The notes under the pieces: generated by a model
Databases searched by the model: none
What the model was told of the DNA's origin: nothing
The model's input: only the letters and a program-made list of their open reading frames with translations
IMG/VR virus record: IMGVR_UViG_3300037315_000041
Coordinates: 1 to 42,104 of that record
Length of the DNA stretch: 42,104 bases
Strand: one strand, 5' to 3'
Source of the DNA: a virus
Translations under genes and position numbers: made by a program
Part shown: positions 1 through 6,794 of the stretch, piece after piece
Layout: each line of letters begins with the position of its first letter
Numbering within the stretch: position 1 is the first letter of the stretch

Positions 1-1
1 G

Positions 2-508
2 CAACAACAACTGCTAGACCTAAACACGTTCAGAGGCTCGCAGGCGTCGAAGTACTACGCAGGGCTAGTACAACGACAACTCGTGTTTAGCGACCATTTA
101 ACGACGGCTCTGCTGCCCTATACTGGCTTATCAGTGGTAGCTTTCACAGCCTCCCTGATAGGCACGTATTCGGCTATCTCTCCTAGTGTTGATAACCTAC
201 CTGGGTTCGCTGTGGTTATTATCTCCCTGCTTCTACAGCTTGTCTTAACGACAACTCAGATGGAGTTTTGGAGAGGTGAGCGGACAATCGTGCCAGCTCT
301 GTCACTCGTCTTAGATTGGGGAACCAGCGCGTGGGGCTGGTATACATTCTTCGATTTACCTACAGGAGTAGGAGTAGGAGCAGGAGCAGTTGCGTCTATA
401 GTTCTTGGCTTCTTTGCAGCATACGCAGTAGAAGCCAGCTGGTCTTATATTCCACTCTCTATGAGATGGAATGCTTACGTAGACGATGTCCTACGAGACG
501 ATGAATAA
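2..508 (+). CDS. Multi-pass membrane protein, 5' truncated by window edge
   Basis: The frame is open from base 2 to the stop at 508, so the gene almost certainly starts outside the window. A GTG at 83 is possible, but no good ribosome binding site precedes it. About four hydrophobic segments are visible after a short polar region (around ALLPYTGLSVVAFTASL, FAVVIISLLLQLVL, IVPALSLVLDWG and GAVASIVLGFFAAYAV), with a charged C-terminus ending RDDE. I do not recognise a family. A phage gene upstream of small membrane-anchored proteins could belong to a lysis, superinfection or membrane-remodelling cluster, but that is inference only. Confidence 0.7.
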   Translation, partial: QQQLLDLNTFRGSQASKYYAGLVQRQLVFSDHLTTALLPYTGLSVVAFTASLIGTYSAISPSVDNLPGFAVVIISLLLQLVLTTTQMEFWRGERTIVPALSLVLDWGTSAWGWYTFFDLPTGVGVGAGAVASIVLGFFAAYAVEASWSYIPLSMRWNAYVDDVLRDDE

Positions 509-561
509 CGCGAGCGGCTACCACCAACCAAACAGCCACGCCGCCACGCCGCCGCGAGCTT

Positions 562-622
562 AAAAGTCGGGGGGATGTCTAGTAGGGCATCGCCCTTAAC
601 CCCACCCTGTGATAACGGAGGT
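562..622 (+). repeat. C-rich structured repeat, copy A
   Basis: This is one of five related intergenic elements (also 7050-7132, 17424-17495, 31469-31512, 32630-32682). It has the conserved order AAAGUCGGGGGG, GUCUAGU, GGGCAUCGCCC hairpin (585-595), C-rich stretch, CCUGUGAUAA. In this copy the downstream GGGGCGAU arm is replaced by CGGAGG, which serves as the ribosome binding site of the gene at 628. Function unknown; see the finding on this family. Confidence 0.7.
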
Positions 623-627
623 TTTTT

Positions 628-897
628 ATGACTATAAATATACCAATAACTACCGATAGCCTTATGATTGTCGGTTTACTAGTATTCGCTGCAATACTTA
701 TCCTAAGAGAGTTCCAAGTACGAAAGATGGAGGCCGAAGTCTTTAAGCAGAAACAGGAGCTTCTACAGATGGCGATGTTTCTAGCTGCTACTAGACCTAC
801 AACTGCTAACAAAAACGAAAAAGAAAGAGAAGAAGAGACAAGGTTAGTTCAACTGGTGACTAATCCTATACTAAATGGAGGGAAGTATGAAATATAA
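628..897 (+). CDS. Small single-pass membrane protein with coiled coil
   Basis: 89 residues. A hydrophobic segment at about residues 12-27 (LMIVGLLVFAAILIL) is followed by a charged, heptad-like stretch (about 28-50) and a very charged EKEREEE region near residue 70. The start follows GGAGG (618-622) with a 5-nt spacer. The layout, one N-terminal anchor plus a cytoplasmic or periplasmic coiled coil, resembles small phage lysis or membrane-tether proteins, but no family is recognised. Its 3' end overlaps the next gene. Confidence 0.7.
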   Translation: MTINIPITTDSLMIVGLLVFAAILILREFQVRKMEAEVFKQKQELLQMAMFLAATRPTTANKNEKEREEETRLVQLVTNPILNGGKYEI

Positions 898-1144
898 CAT
901 TCCAGGATACGGAGAGATTACAGTTCCAGACACCGTGCTGAGTCTTCCAAGTGACGAGGCTATTAGACAGGGAATCCTAGACGCTATGACTCCCGAAGCT
1001 GTGGAGGCTCTCCACGAAGCACGGGCTAACTCACCTCGCGTTAGCGGCGGATTCGACGGTACGGTAGTCGGCAGCGAAACAGATACGACTACGGCGGGGA
1101 AGGCCGTAGACTCAGTATGGGACTATATCTTTAGGAATATGTGA
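887..1144 (+). CDS. Small hypothetical protein
   Basis: 85 residues from the ATG at 887, chosen because GGAGGG (877-882) sits just before it; an in-frame ATG at 875 would overlap that site. The protein begins MKYNIPGYGEITVPD and contains an amphipathic middle part (EAIRQGILDAMTPEAVEALHEA) and a low-complexity Thr/Gly-rich stretch. It overlaps the previous gene by 11 nt, so the two are translationally linked. Last gene before a strong terminator. Function unknown. Confidence 0.65.
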   Translation: MKYNIPGYGEITVPDTVLSLPSDEAIRQGILDAMTPEAVEALHEARANSPRVSGGFDGTVVGSETDTTTAGKAVDSVWDYIFRNM

Positions 1145-1180
1145 GTTTTCCCCCTTTCTGAAACATAGCCTTTTAATCTG

Positions 1181-1227
1181 AAACATAGCCTTGACCCCAT
1201 TACAATGGGGTCAAGGCTATGTTTTTT
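1181..1227 (+). terminator. Rho-independent terminator
   Basis: Perfect hairpin of about 20 bp: arm 1181-1201 (AAACATAGCCTTGACCCCAT...) pairs with 1204-1224, followed by a run of T (1222-1227). It ends the transcript of the genes at 628-1144. The sequence CTGAAACATAGCC at the foot of the hairpin is also present about 20 nt upstream as a direct repeat (from about 1159). Confidence 0.92.
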
Positions 1228-1238
1228 AATTAACGGCG

Positions 1239-1267
1239 TTGGCAAAAACATCAAGATATGCTATAAT
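1239..1267 (+). promoter_or_regulatory. Sigma-70-like promoter for the resolvase operon
   Basis: TTGGCA (1239-1244) and TATAAT (1262-1267) with a 17-nt spacer, placed between a terminator and the GTG start at 1300. The -35 differs from TTGACA at one base. Expected start of transcription is near 1274. Confidence 0.82.
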
Positions 1268-1299
1268 ACACTTGTCCGCAGAAAGAGAGGAGAGAAGAA

Positions 1300-1770
1300 G
1301 TGCAAGAAGGCGATAAAATTCTAGCCATAGACCCTGGTAAAACCACGGGCTATGCCGTGGCAGTTGTAGTAGACACAAGGAACTACAACGGATATGAACT
1401 ACTACAAGCTGGACATATAGAGTGGACTCGCCGAGTACAGGATTTTCAATCTCTCCTCAGCGGATGTATAGGGACGGGACATCTCTACTTAGTAGTAGAG
1501 GAGTTCCGTCTCTATGCACATAAAGCGGAGGCTCAAATTGGTAACGAGTTTCCGTCTGTACGGTTTATTGGAATGGCAGAAACTTTATGGTATTTAGTTG
1601 GCCTGAACGAAGAAGATATAAGGTATCAACAGGCAGTACTACGTAAGAGTGCCGAAATCCCTAAGAGAGATAAGAATAAACTCACGGGAAAAAGGCACGC
1701 TCAGGATGCTTATAAACATCTGAGATACTTCTTTATTGTTCAGGCTAAGAAGAAAGGAAACAAGCGGTGA
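1300..1770 (+). CDS. RuvC-like Holliday junction resolvase
   Basis: 156 residues with a GTG start after AGAGGAGAGAAGAA. RNase H-fold signature: strand 1 with the first acidic residue in ILAIDPGKTTGYA (Asp11), second acid in LVVEEF (Glu67/68) and the C-terminal HxxD pair in KRHAQDAYKHL (His133, Asp136). This matches the catalytic layout of RuvC-type endonucleases, which cut four-way DNA junctions in a metal-dependent reaction. Many phages carry a short RuvC-like resolvase to debranch DNA before packaging. First gene of the operon. Assignment to the superfamily is good; substrate specificity is inferred. Confidence 0.82.
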   Translation: MQEGDKILAIDPGKTTGYAVAVVVDTRNYNGYELLQAGHIEWTRRVQDFQSLLSGCIGTGHLYLVVEEFRLYAHKAEAQIGNEFPSVRFIGMAETLWYLVGLNEEDIRYQQAVLRKSAEIPKRDKNKLTGKRHAQDAYKHLRYFFIVQAKKKGNKR

Positions 1771-2120
1771 TGAAGGTACTAAACTTCGCTCATCCGATAA
1801 CGGAGAGCCAGCTAACGGAATTAGCAACACTTCTCTATGAGGAGGTAGAATTTTTAGACGTAGTGGACATCTCTGTGCAGATTGATTTCCGCCAAGACAT
1901 CAAGGAGCAGATAGACCAAATCCTAAATAACTGCTCCGTGGAATGGGACGCAGAGGACTACGTCGTTAGGCTGCCTGGTATGAGCTTCGCTGCGGCTATG
2001 ATAGTCGTAGAGATTTATAAGCGTTCCGAATTCTTTCCACAAATCATTATCCTTACACGAGACGAGACATCTGCGGTTCCTGCATTTTACGTAAAAGAAG
2101 TAGTTGATTTGGAGGGTTAG
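1770..2120 (+). CDS. csx15: Csx15-like protein (type III CRISPR ancillary family)
   Basis: 116 residues. The start is ATG 1770 (a GTG at 1767 is equally possible), overlapping the TGA of the resolvase gene. The N-terminus KVLNFAHPIT, the middle LPGMSFAAAMIVVEIY, and the end FFPQIIILTRD...FYVKEVVDLEG follow the pattern I remember for Csx15 (LLNFSHPLT ... NPPG.APAA.L..E ... FP.I.R.R ... F.V.EI.NL). Csx15 is a small family found beside type III CRISPR loci, where cyclic oligoadenylate signals are made. A phage copy could act as an antagonist of that signalling. Family match is from memory; function is inference. Confidence 0.6.
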   Translation: MKVLNFAHPITESQLTELATLLYEEVEFLDVVDISVQIDFRQDIKEQIDQILNNCSVEWDAEDYVVRLPGMSFAAAMIVVEIYKRSEFFPQIIILTRDETSAVPAFYVKEVVDLEG

Positions 2121-2121
2121 A

Positions 2122-2388
2122 ATGTCAACGACAACGACTTACGACAAAATAGAGCAAGTTCTAACGGCGTACTTGGAGTCTCTCTTAGAAGAAATTGCAG
2201 AAGAGGGAGAAGAGTACGACGGCCCATATAACTACGACGAGATAGCTATTACTCTGGGGGAGATGAGTAACAGGGGAGACTTAGGTATATGGGATGTGTT
2301 CGCTGACCTAGAGATGAATGGAGGATTTACCTTCCGTGAGCTACGGGAGTTGATGCACATTATCGTAGAGCGAGCGAAGCAACTGTAA
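2122..2388 (+). CDS. Small acidic hypothetical protein
   Basis: 88 residues from ATG 2122, preceded by GGAGGG (2111-2116) with a 5-nt spacer; the in-frame ATG at 2104 lies upstream of that site and is less likely. Predicted mostly helical, very acidic in the first half (LLEEIAEEGEEYDGPYN), ending in a helix with LRELMHIIVERAKQL. Starts one base after the stop of the Csx15-like gene, so it is co-translated with it and might be a partner. No family recognised. Confidence 0.7.
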   Translation: MSTTTTYDKIEQVLTAYLESLLEEIAEEGEEYDGPYNYDEIAITLGEMSNRGDLGIWDVFADLEMNGGFTFRELRELMHIIVERAKQL

Positions 2389-2645
2389 TGGGTATTACAC
2401 AAGATATAAACGAAGACGGGAAATACAAGAGAAAAGACCTACACGTCTGGGAAGAATACGGTTTTTGGTACGCTTGTATTTCAGGGCTTACGTATGACGG
2501 CCTCTACTTTGAGAGTGAAGATATGGGGCCTATGCCCTCTCTCGCAGAAGCGGTAGACTACGGACTGCTAGTAGAAGACGGGGATGTAGACGTAGAGTAC
2601 GTCTACGACTTTGGTAGCAATAGTGAATGGATAATGGTTTATTGA
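2388..2645 (+). CDS. Hypothetical protein, HicB-like fold possible
   Basis: 85 residues; ATG shares one base with the preceding TAA. Tyr/Asp-rich and probably beta-alpha: VWEEYGFWYACISGLTYDGLYFES followed by SLAEAVDYGLLV. The pattern (an edge strand, a loop, then SLAEAV helix) recalls small HicB/UPF0150-like domains that read ...GLTYDG...SLAEA..., but no toxin partner HicA is seen next to it. Last gene before the hairpin region at 2644. Confidence in the fold is low. Confidence 0.65.
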   Translation: MGITQDINEDGKYKRKDLHVWEEYGFWYACISGLTYDGLYFESEDMGPMPSLAEAVDYGLLVEDGDVDVEYVYDFGSNSEWIMVY

Positions 2646-2709
2646 AAAAACACGAGAGGAGAAGCAAGCTTCTCCTCTCGTGTCTGGTACAGCTAGTACC
2701 ACCTAAGAA
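2644..2709 (+). ncRNA. Hammerhead ribozyme relic lacking the catalytic core
   Basis: A 15-bp hairpin (2650-2664 with 2669-2683, loop CAAG) is followed by C2684 and a second hairpin UGGUAC-AGCUA-GUACCA (2685-2701). These occupy the places of stem III, the cleavage-site C17 and stem I of the intact hammerheads of this window, with GAAA just 5'. Then the sequence jumps to CCUAAGAAAG where intact copies read CUGAUGAGACUUAGAAAG, so most of CUGAUGAGACU is missing. It should not self-cleave, but may work as a paired hairpin terminator or mRNA-end protector. Confidence 0.7.
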
Positions 2710-2724
2710 AGAAAGAGGGAGTAA

Positions 2725-3597
2725 ATGATTAAGCAACTAGAACTAGTAGCTTTTGACGGCGGTAACGGTACAGCGGCCATCAAGACGGAAAACGGTGAGT
2801 GGACAATGCCAGCGGTAGGACGTAAACTACAGACAGCAGGCAGAGTTAGGCCCTACAAGCATACGTACACCTTTGGAGATGGGGATAAGTGGTTGCTAGG
2901 CGACCCAGACGACCCGCGAGACACCGCAGCACAGATAGGGAATATTCCAGACCGTTACTACAACGGAACTACGCTGCGTTTCCTTTTGGCGTTACTTCGT
3001 AAATCTTGTCCAAACGAGACGAGCATAGAGATAGAGGAGTTGGGTATGTGTCTACCTCAATCTGTGTATAGCGACACGAGTAACGACGTTAAGATTTACG
3101 ATTGTTTTGAGAGAGAACACGTTGTCACTGGAACTAAGGTTAAAATAGAGAGTGTTCGTCTTTATGGGGAGGGAGAGGTAGCTTTATACGCTCTGCCTCA
3201 GTATATACGCGAAGCAAACACCCTTATTATAGATATTGGATTTAGTACGACAGATGTCGTATTAGCAGATAAGGGGAGCGTAGAGGCAAGGAAAGTGCTG
3301 TCCTATCCATTAGGTATAGGGGAATTACTCGCTGATAGGAAAAAAATAGTAGCGAATCCTAAGCACTACGCAAACAGATACGAGGTACAGATAGAAGCAG
3401 AGCAGCTAGTATCTGACCTGAACAGAAAATACAGTAAAGGTCAAATTGACTACGTAGTAGTCATAGGCGGAGGAGCATATATCTACGGAGAGGCTATAAA
3501 GGAATATGGGGAAAGCTTTCGTGGGGTATTACAGAACGCTCAATGGCTAAATGTAACTGACCCTGAGTTACTAAACCTTAGAGGGATGTATGCTTAG
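2725..3597 (+). CDS. Actin-like ATPase (ParM/Alp type), intact motifs
   Basis: 290 residues. Actin-fold nucleotide-binding motifs are all present: phosphate-1 loop VAFDGGNGTAAIK (8-20), phosphate-2 loop LIIDIGFSTTDVVL (167-180), and the adenosine motif VVVIGGGAYIYGEA (244-257). The C-terminus NLRGMYA is the usual ParM-like end. Such proteins polymerise with ATP to push or position DNA. No ribbon-helix-helix adaptor gene lies next to it, unlike the cassette at 27148. Its start follows AAGAAAGAGGG. A diverged tandem paralogue lies 30 nt downstream. Confidence 0.83.
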   Translation: MIKQLELVAFDGGNGTAAIKTENGEWTMPAVGRKLQTAGRVRPYKHTYTFGDGDKWLLGDPDDPRDTAAQIGNIPDRYYNGTTLRFLLALLRKSCPNETSIEIEELGMCLPQSVYSDTSNDVKIYDCFEREHVVTGTKVKIESVRLYGEGEVALYALPQYIREANTLIIDIGFSTTDVVLADKGSVEARKVLSYPLGIGELLADRKKIVANPKHYANRYEVQIEAEQLVSDLNRKYSKGQIDYVVVIGGGAYIYGEAIKEYGESFRGVLQNAQWLNVTDPELLNLRGMYA

Positions 3598-3627
3598 AAC
3601 TCACTAAATCTAAGAAAGAGGTAGGGA

Positions 3628-4416
3628 ATGACTAAATACCTAAAATTAGTAGCTTTTGATGGAGGGAGCGGTACAGCGTTTATTAAGACGGAAGACGGGG
3701 AGATAGGAATGCCAGCGGTAGGGCATAAACTATCAGGGAGTAACGTCTATACACTTCCGAACGCGGAGAAATGGCGTCTAGGGTATGAGGAGTCCCGCGA
3801 AGAGGCAACACGGTTCTACGACGGAACTACTCGCAAGTTCTTTCTTGCTCTATTAAGTAAACAGTACTCAGACGCTCTTAGGGTAGAGATAGAAATTCTC
3901 GGTATATGTTTACCTATTTCAGTTTTTATGAAGTACGAATACGATAGTATGATTAAGGAATGTTTTCTCGGTAAACATATCGTGAACGGTATCGTGGTCA
4001 TAGTAAACCGCGTAGTGTTGTATGGTGAGGGGGATGTAGTAACGTTCGAGCCGAGCACTTCTACTCTCATCATAGACGTTGACTACGATAAGACTGATAG
4101 TGTTATCTCTACGGAGAGAGGAGCACGTATTAGTACATACTACTCGTGTGTCATTGGAGTAAACGATTTAGTTAAATCTGTAGTCACGGACAGAATACTC
4201 CTACAGGAGTTAATTGATAAAATAGCAGCAAGGTACAGAGAGGAGCGAATTGACTCCATTGTACTCGTAGGGGAGGGAGCATATCTCTTACAAGAAGTTA
4301 TTAAACAATGTTTAGAATCTTCAAGTCTTAGTAGCTTGAAGCTTCTGGTTCCTCTGGAACCAGAGAAAGCGCATCTGCGAGGTACCTGGCACGATTTACA
4401 GCTTTTTAATGAATAA
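3628..4416 (+). CDS. Actin-like paralogue with degenerate nucleotide motifs
   Basis: 262 residues, clearly a duplicate of the gene at 2725 (shared LKLVAFDGG.GTA.IKTE, YDGTTRKFFLALL, LYGEG.V). The phosphate-1 loop is kept (FDGGSGTAFIK, 10-20), but the phosphate-2 glycine is lost (IIDVDYDKTD instead of IIDIGFSTTD) and the adenosine motif is VLVGEGAYLL instead of VVIGGGAYIY. About 28 residues are also missing. It may no longer hydrolyse ATP and could act as a capping or regulatory subunit of the first actin. Start follows AAGAAAGAGGTAGGG. Confidence 0.8.
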   Translation: MTKYLKLVAFDGGSGTAFIKTEDGEIGMPAVGHKLSGSNVYTLPNAEKWRLGYEESREEATRFYDGTTRKFFLALLSKQYSDALRVEIEILGICLPISVFMKYEYDSMIKECFLGKHIVNGIVVIVNRVVLYGEGDVVTFEPSTSTLIIDVDYDKTDSVISTERGARISTYYSCVIGVNDLVKSVVTDRILLQELIDKIAARYREERIDSIVLVGEGAYLLQEVIKQCLESSSLSSLKLLVPLEPEKAHLRGTWHDLQLFNE

Positions 4417-4419
4417 GAT

Positions 4420-4481
4420 AGTCGAAACACGAGAAGCCTTACCACTTCCCGTGTCTACCGCGTAGCGGTACTGATGAGACT
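4420..4481 (+). ncRNA. Type II hammerhead ribozyme 1
   Basis: Stem II is open: AGUC (4420-4423) pairs with GACU (4478-4481). Core GAA (4424-4426), stem III ACACGAGAAG with CUUCCCGUGU (one A/C mismatch), cleavage nucleotide C4455, stem I UACCGC-GUA-GCGGUA, core CUGAUGA (4471-4477). Predicted cut between 4455 and 4456. It begins three bases after the stop of the actin paralogue and ends 20 nt before the next start. Confidence 0.9.
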
Positions 4482-4501
4482 TATTAGTAAAGGAGTTAGT
4501 T

Positions 4502-4801
4502 ATGCTAACAAACACGTTTAAGGAAAATCTAGTAAACCGTGCGGGGCTAACCTCATACGAGGTAAGTTTCCACAGAGAAGACGAGAATTGTTTCCTGGTC
4601 ATCGTATCGGATGATGCGATGACAACCATTGTACGCGTTAAAGATTTTGGACTAATTCTTGCTCTAAGAAATATAGTGGTGTCTATTCACCACGATAATG
4701 GAATGCCTGCTAGTGGTTTGGAAATCCTAGAGGCAATTCGAGAGGCAGTTTCAGCAGAAACTACTGAAACAGGGAAGGGGGTTATAGTAATGAAGTCTTA
4801 G
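4502..4801 (+). CDS. Hypothetical protein between two hammerheads
   Basis: 99 residues; ATG preceded by AAAGGAG. Alternating beta and alpha: SYEVSFHREDENCFLVIVSDD, IVRVKDFGLILALRNIVVSIHH, then a helix LEILEAIREAVSAE. No family recognised. The gene is bounded by hammerhead 1 and hammerhead 2, so cleavage at both would give a 382-nt mRNA (4456-4837) carrying only this gene. Confidence 0.72.
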   Translation: MLTNTFKENLVNRAGLTSYEVSFHREDENCFLVIVSDDAMTTIVRVKDFGLILALRNIVVSIHHDNGMPASGLEILEAIREAVSAETTETGKGVIVMKS

Positions 4802-4803
4802 AT

Positions 4804-4865
4804 AGTCGAAACGTGGAGAGCCTTACCACTCCACGTCTACCACAAATAGCGGTACTGATGAGACT
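4804..4865 (+). ncRNA. Type II hammerhead ribozyme 2
   Basis: AGUC (4804-4807) pairs with GACU (4862-4865). Stem III is ACGUGGAG/CUCCACGU (8 bp, different bases from hammerhead 1 but fully paired), C17 at 4837, stem I UACCAC-AAAUA-GCGGUA with one mismatch, core CUGAUGA (4855-4861). Predicted cut 4837/4838. Starts two bases after the upstream stop codon. Confidence 0.9.
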
Positions 4866-4885
4866 TATTAGTAAAGGAGTCAGTT

Positions 4886-5467
4886 ATGAAGATTTTCACA
4901 GTTGGTAACGGTACGGTTGAAGAGGGAGCAACGGTTAATACAGTTACAATCAAGTCTGCTGACGTTCAAATCCCTGCTATTTGTGTAGGAGAAGAAGGAC
5001 GCGGCCGAAAGCTTTCCTATATCCCCATTAGTGGGGTTAGTGAACAGAAATGGGTAACGAATGTAAAGTTGGGTGAAACCCGAACGGGTAAGCCTAAGTT
5101 TAGGGCTATTACACTAGAAACCGATACAGATACGGAGGAATGTGTAATCGTATTCCTCCATACTGCGGGCTACCGTGGTAGAGCAGGCGTAACGGGAGAT
5201 ATACGTGAGGACTTAGACTGGGGGACACGGTCTCTCAATTTCCCTGGTAAAATATTAGTTGAAGGAGCAATCGCTCAGGGAGCAGCAGGACGGGCGGGGG
5301 GAAATCCCCAATATATCGCTAAGCTGAAAAAAGGCGATGTATTCCGTATTGCCCGTGGGGGGAGGTTGTACGGAAACCCATCAAACTACTTCGGTTGCTT
5401 TGATGGAGAAAAAGTTATTCTCGTTACTTGGAAGGAACGAGAAGCCCTAGACCTGTGGTTTGACTAA
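4886..5467 (+). CDS. Hypothetical protein, duplicated gene copy 1
   Basis: 193 residues, Gly/Val-rich and probably all-beta. Paralogue of the gene at 5593 (both start MKIFTVGNGT and end EREALDLWFD or DREALDLWFD; shared ICVGE.GRGRKL.YIPI, IAQGAAGR.GGN.QYIA, RLYGNPS.Y.GCFD-type blocks). No known family recognised. The repeated Gly-rich turns and the FPGKIL.EG motif suggest a compact beta-fold. It is preceded by hammerhead 2 with ribosome site AAAGGAG and followed by a truncated tRNA-Leu copy. Confidence 0.72.
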   Translation: MKIFTVGNGTVEEGATVNTVTIKSADVQIPAICVGEEGRGRKLSYIPISGVSEQKWVTNVKLGETRTGKPKFRAITLETDTDTEECVIVFLHTAGYRGRAGVTGDIREDLDWGTRSLNFPGKILVEGAIAQGAAGRAGGNPQYIAKLKKGDVFRIARGGRLYGNPSNYFGCFDGEKVILVTWKEREALDLWFD

Positions 5468-5511
5468 AAAGTAACTGTTAGTAGTTACTTACCAAACTAC
5501 TAACATCACGT

Positions 5512-5567
5512 GGATATGGCGGAATGGCATACGCGGTAGTCTTAAAAACTACTGAGAATAATATCAT
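5512..5567 (+). pseudogene. Truncated tRNA-Leu fused to a hammerhead-like tail
   Basis: GGATATGGCGGAATGGCATA and the following anticodon arm match the intact tRNA-Leu at 6195 up to the variable arm, including the UUAA anticodon loop. The T arm, 3' acceptor strand and CCA are missing. Immediately after the break the sequence reads AUGAGACU...UUAAGGAGG, like the 3' end of a hammerhead leader (AUGAGACUUAUUAGUAAAGGAG). It cannot give a functional tRNA. Confidence 0.8.
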
Positions 5568-5592
5568 GAGACTGTTTCGTTAAGGAGGGAAA

Positions 5593-6186
5593 ATGAAAAT
5601 ATTTACGGTAGGAAACGGTACAGCTAAACTAGGAGCGAAGGTATCTATTGTCGGGAATAACGTAGAGATATTTGCTATCTGCGTAGGAGAAGTAGGACGT
5701 GGGCGGAAACTAGGGTATATTCCAATCGGAGGAATACCCAATACGACAACTGTAACAACAAACGTTGTAATAACAAACGTTGTTATAAGTCAAACTCGAA
5801 TTGGATTTCCTAAGTTTACGGCCATTACGCCAGAAACCGATACAGGCACAGGCACGGAGGAATGCGTAGTCGTATTCCGTCACACTGGTGGCTTTCGTGG
5901 CGGCGCGGAACTAACAGGTGACAGAGTTGACTTCGATAATCCTGCCCTGTTTCGCGACTTTCCTGGGAAAATTCTACAGGAGGGAATAATTGCACAAGGT
6001 GCTGCGGGCCGAATGGGAGGAAACTCTCAGTATATTGCCCGCATTCGGAGAGGGCAAGTATTCCGAATTAAACGTTGGGGAAAGTTATATGGAAATCCGT
6101 CCTCTTATTATGGATGTTTCGACGACGGGAAGATTACTCTCGTCACTTGGGAAGACAGAGAAGCCCTAGACCTGTGGTTTGACTAA
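5593..6186 (+). CDS. Hypothetical protein, duplicated gene copy 2
   Basis: 197 residues, paralogue of the gene at 4886. It differs mainly by a short insertion rich in Thr/Asn/Val (TTTVTTNVVITNVVI) that contains a small internal repeat. Preceded by AAGGAGGG. As with copy 1, a tRNA-Leu sequence follows it, here intact, so gene plus tRNA were duplicated as one unit. The function is unknown; retention of both copies with divergence suggests different partners or targets. Confidence 0.72.
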   Translation: MKIFTVGNGTAKLGAKVSIVGNNVEIFAICVGEVGRGRKLGYIPIGGIPNTTTVTTNVVITNVVISQTRIGFPKFTAITPETDTGTGTEECVVVFRHTGGFRGGAELTGDRVDFDNPALFRDFPGKILQEGIIAQGAAGRMGGNSQYIARIRRGQVFRIKRWGKLYGNPSSYYGCFDDGKITLVTWEDREALDLWFD

Positions 6187-6194
6187 GGGAATAT

Positions 6195-6280
6195 GGGGAT
6201 ATGGCGGAATGGCATACGCGGTAGTCTTAAAAACTACTGAGAGTAATCTCATACGGGTTCAAGTCCCGTTATCCCCACCA
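6195..6280 (+). tRNA. tRNA-Leu(UAA), CCA encoded
   Basis: Acceptor stem GGGGAUA (6195-6201) pairs with UAUCCCC (6270-6276), discriminator A6277 and genomic CCA 6278-6280. The anticodon stem GUAGU/ACUAC holds loop CUUAAAA with anticodon UAA. A long variable arm (GAGA-GUAA-UCUC) and T arm ACGGG-UUCAAGU-CCCGU complete a class II leucine tRNA reading UUA. It probably supplements host decoding. Confidence 0.96.
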
Positions 6281-6297
6281 CTAGTTAAGGGAGGAAT

Positions 6298-6534
6298 ATG
6301 ATAGAACTGATTAGAAAACACTATAGAGGTACAGGCAAACGAGTTGTAGGGCATAAGATGTTAGAGGGGAGTGTTTTTGTGTATACCCTATCAGAACTAA
6401 AGAGTTTTTATGGGTATTACGCTCCTAAAAATAGAGATAGTGAGGAATATCACTTTGGTTGCGGCTTCTCGTGTGCAGGAGAAGCACTAGAGGCCCTGAG
6501 ATATGTACGCAAGATAGAGAGGTTTAACAAGTGA
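6298..6534 (+). CDS. Small tandem paralogue 1 of 3
   Basis: 78 residues starting after GGGAGG. Shares with the next two genes the block YGYYAPKNRDSEEYHFGCGF and a C-terminal helix with basic residues (LRYVRKIERFNK). The Cys in FGCGF and Tyr-rich surroundings are kept in copy 2. No family is recognised. The three genes overlap head to tail and are translationally coupled. Confidence 0.7.
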   Translation: MIELIRKHYRGTGKRVVGHKMLEGSVFVYTLSELKSFYGYYAPKNRDSEEYHFGCGFSCAGEALEALRYVRKIERFNK

Positions 6535-6794
6535 TAAATAAAGATAAAGTTAAACGGCTATTAGAAGCGTACCACAATAAAGATAAAACTATCTCAAGAG
6601 TTACCGTATACAAAGAAGGGTGGTTTAGTTACAGACTACGCTACCCTAACGGCGGGGAGGAACTGTACTACGGGTTCTACGTACCTAAAGTTAGAGATAG
6701 CGAGGGATACCACTTTGGTTGCGGCTATCTCTCACCGTATTCGGTGAAAGTGACGCTACACTATAAAAAAGCGATAGAGAGGATAAAGCTATGA
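6531..6794 (+). CDS. Small tandem paralogue 2 of 3
   Basis: 87 residues, GTG start inside a GTGA overlap with copy 1. Contains YYGFYVPKVRDSEGYHFGCG, nearly the same as copy 1, and ends in a basic helix (YKKAIERIKL). The N-terminal half (RVTVYKEGWFSYRLRYPNGG) aligns with FLTKRIFKYTLVYPN in copy 3. Function unknown. Confidence 0.68.
   Translation: MINKDKVKRLLEAYHNKDKTISRVTVYKEGWFSYRLRYPNGGEELYYGFYVPKVRDSEGYHFGCGYLSPYSVKVTLHYKKAIERIKL

Noticed and set aside
5512-5567. Truncated tRNA-Leu as a phage attachment site
   Set aside because: Attachment sites usually carry the 3' part of a tRNA; here the 5' half is kept, no integrase gene is seen, and a tandem duplication explains it.
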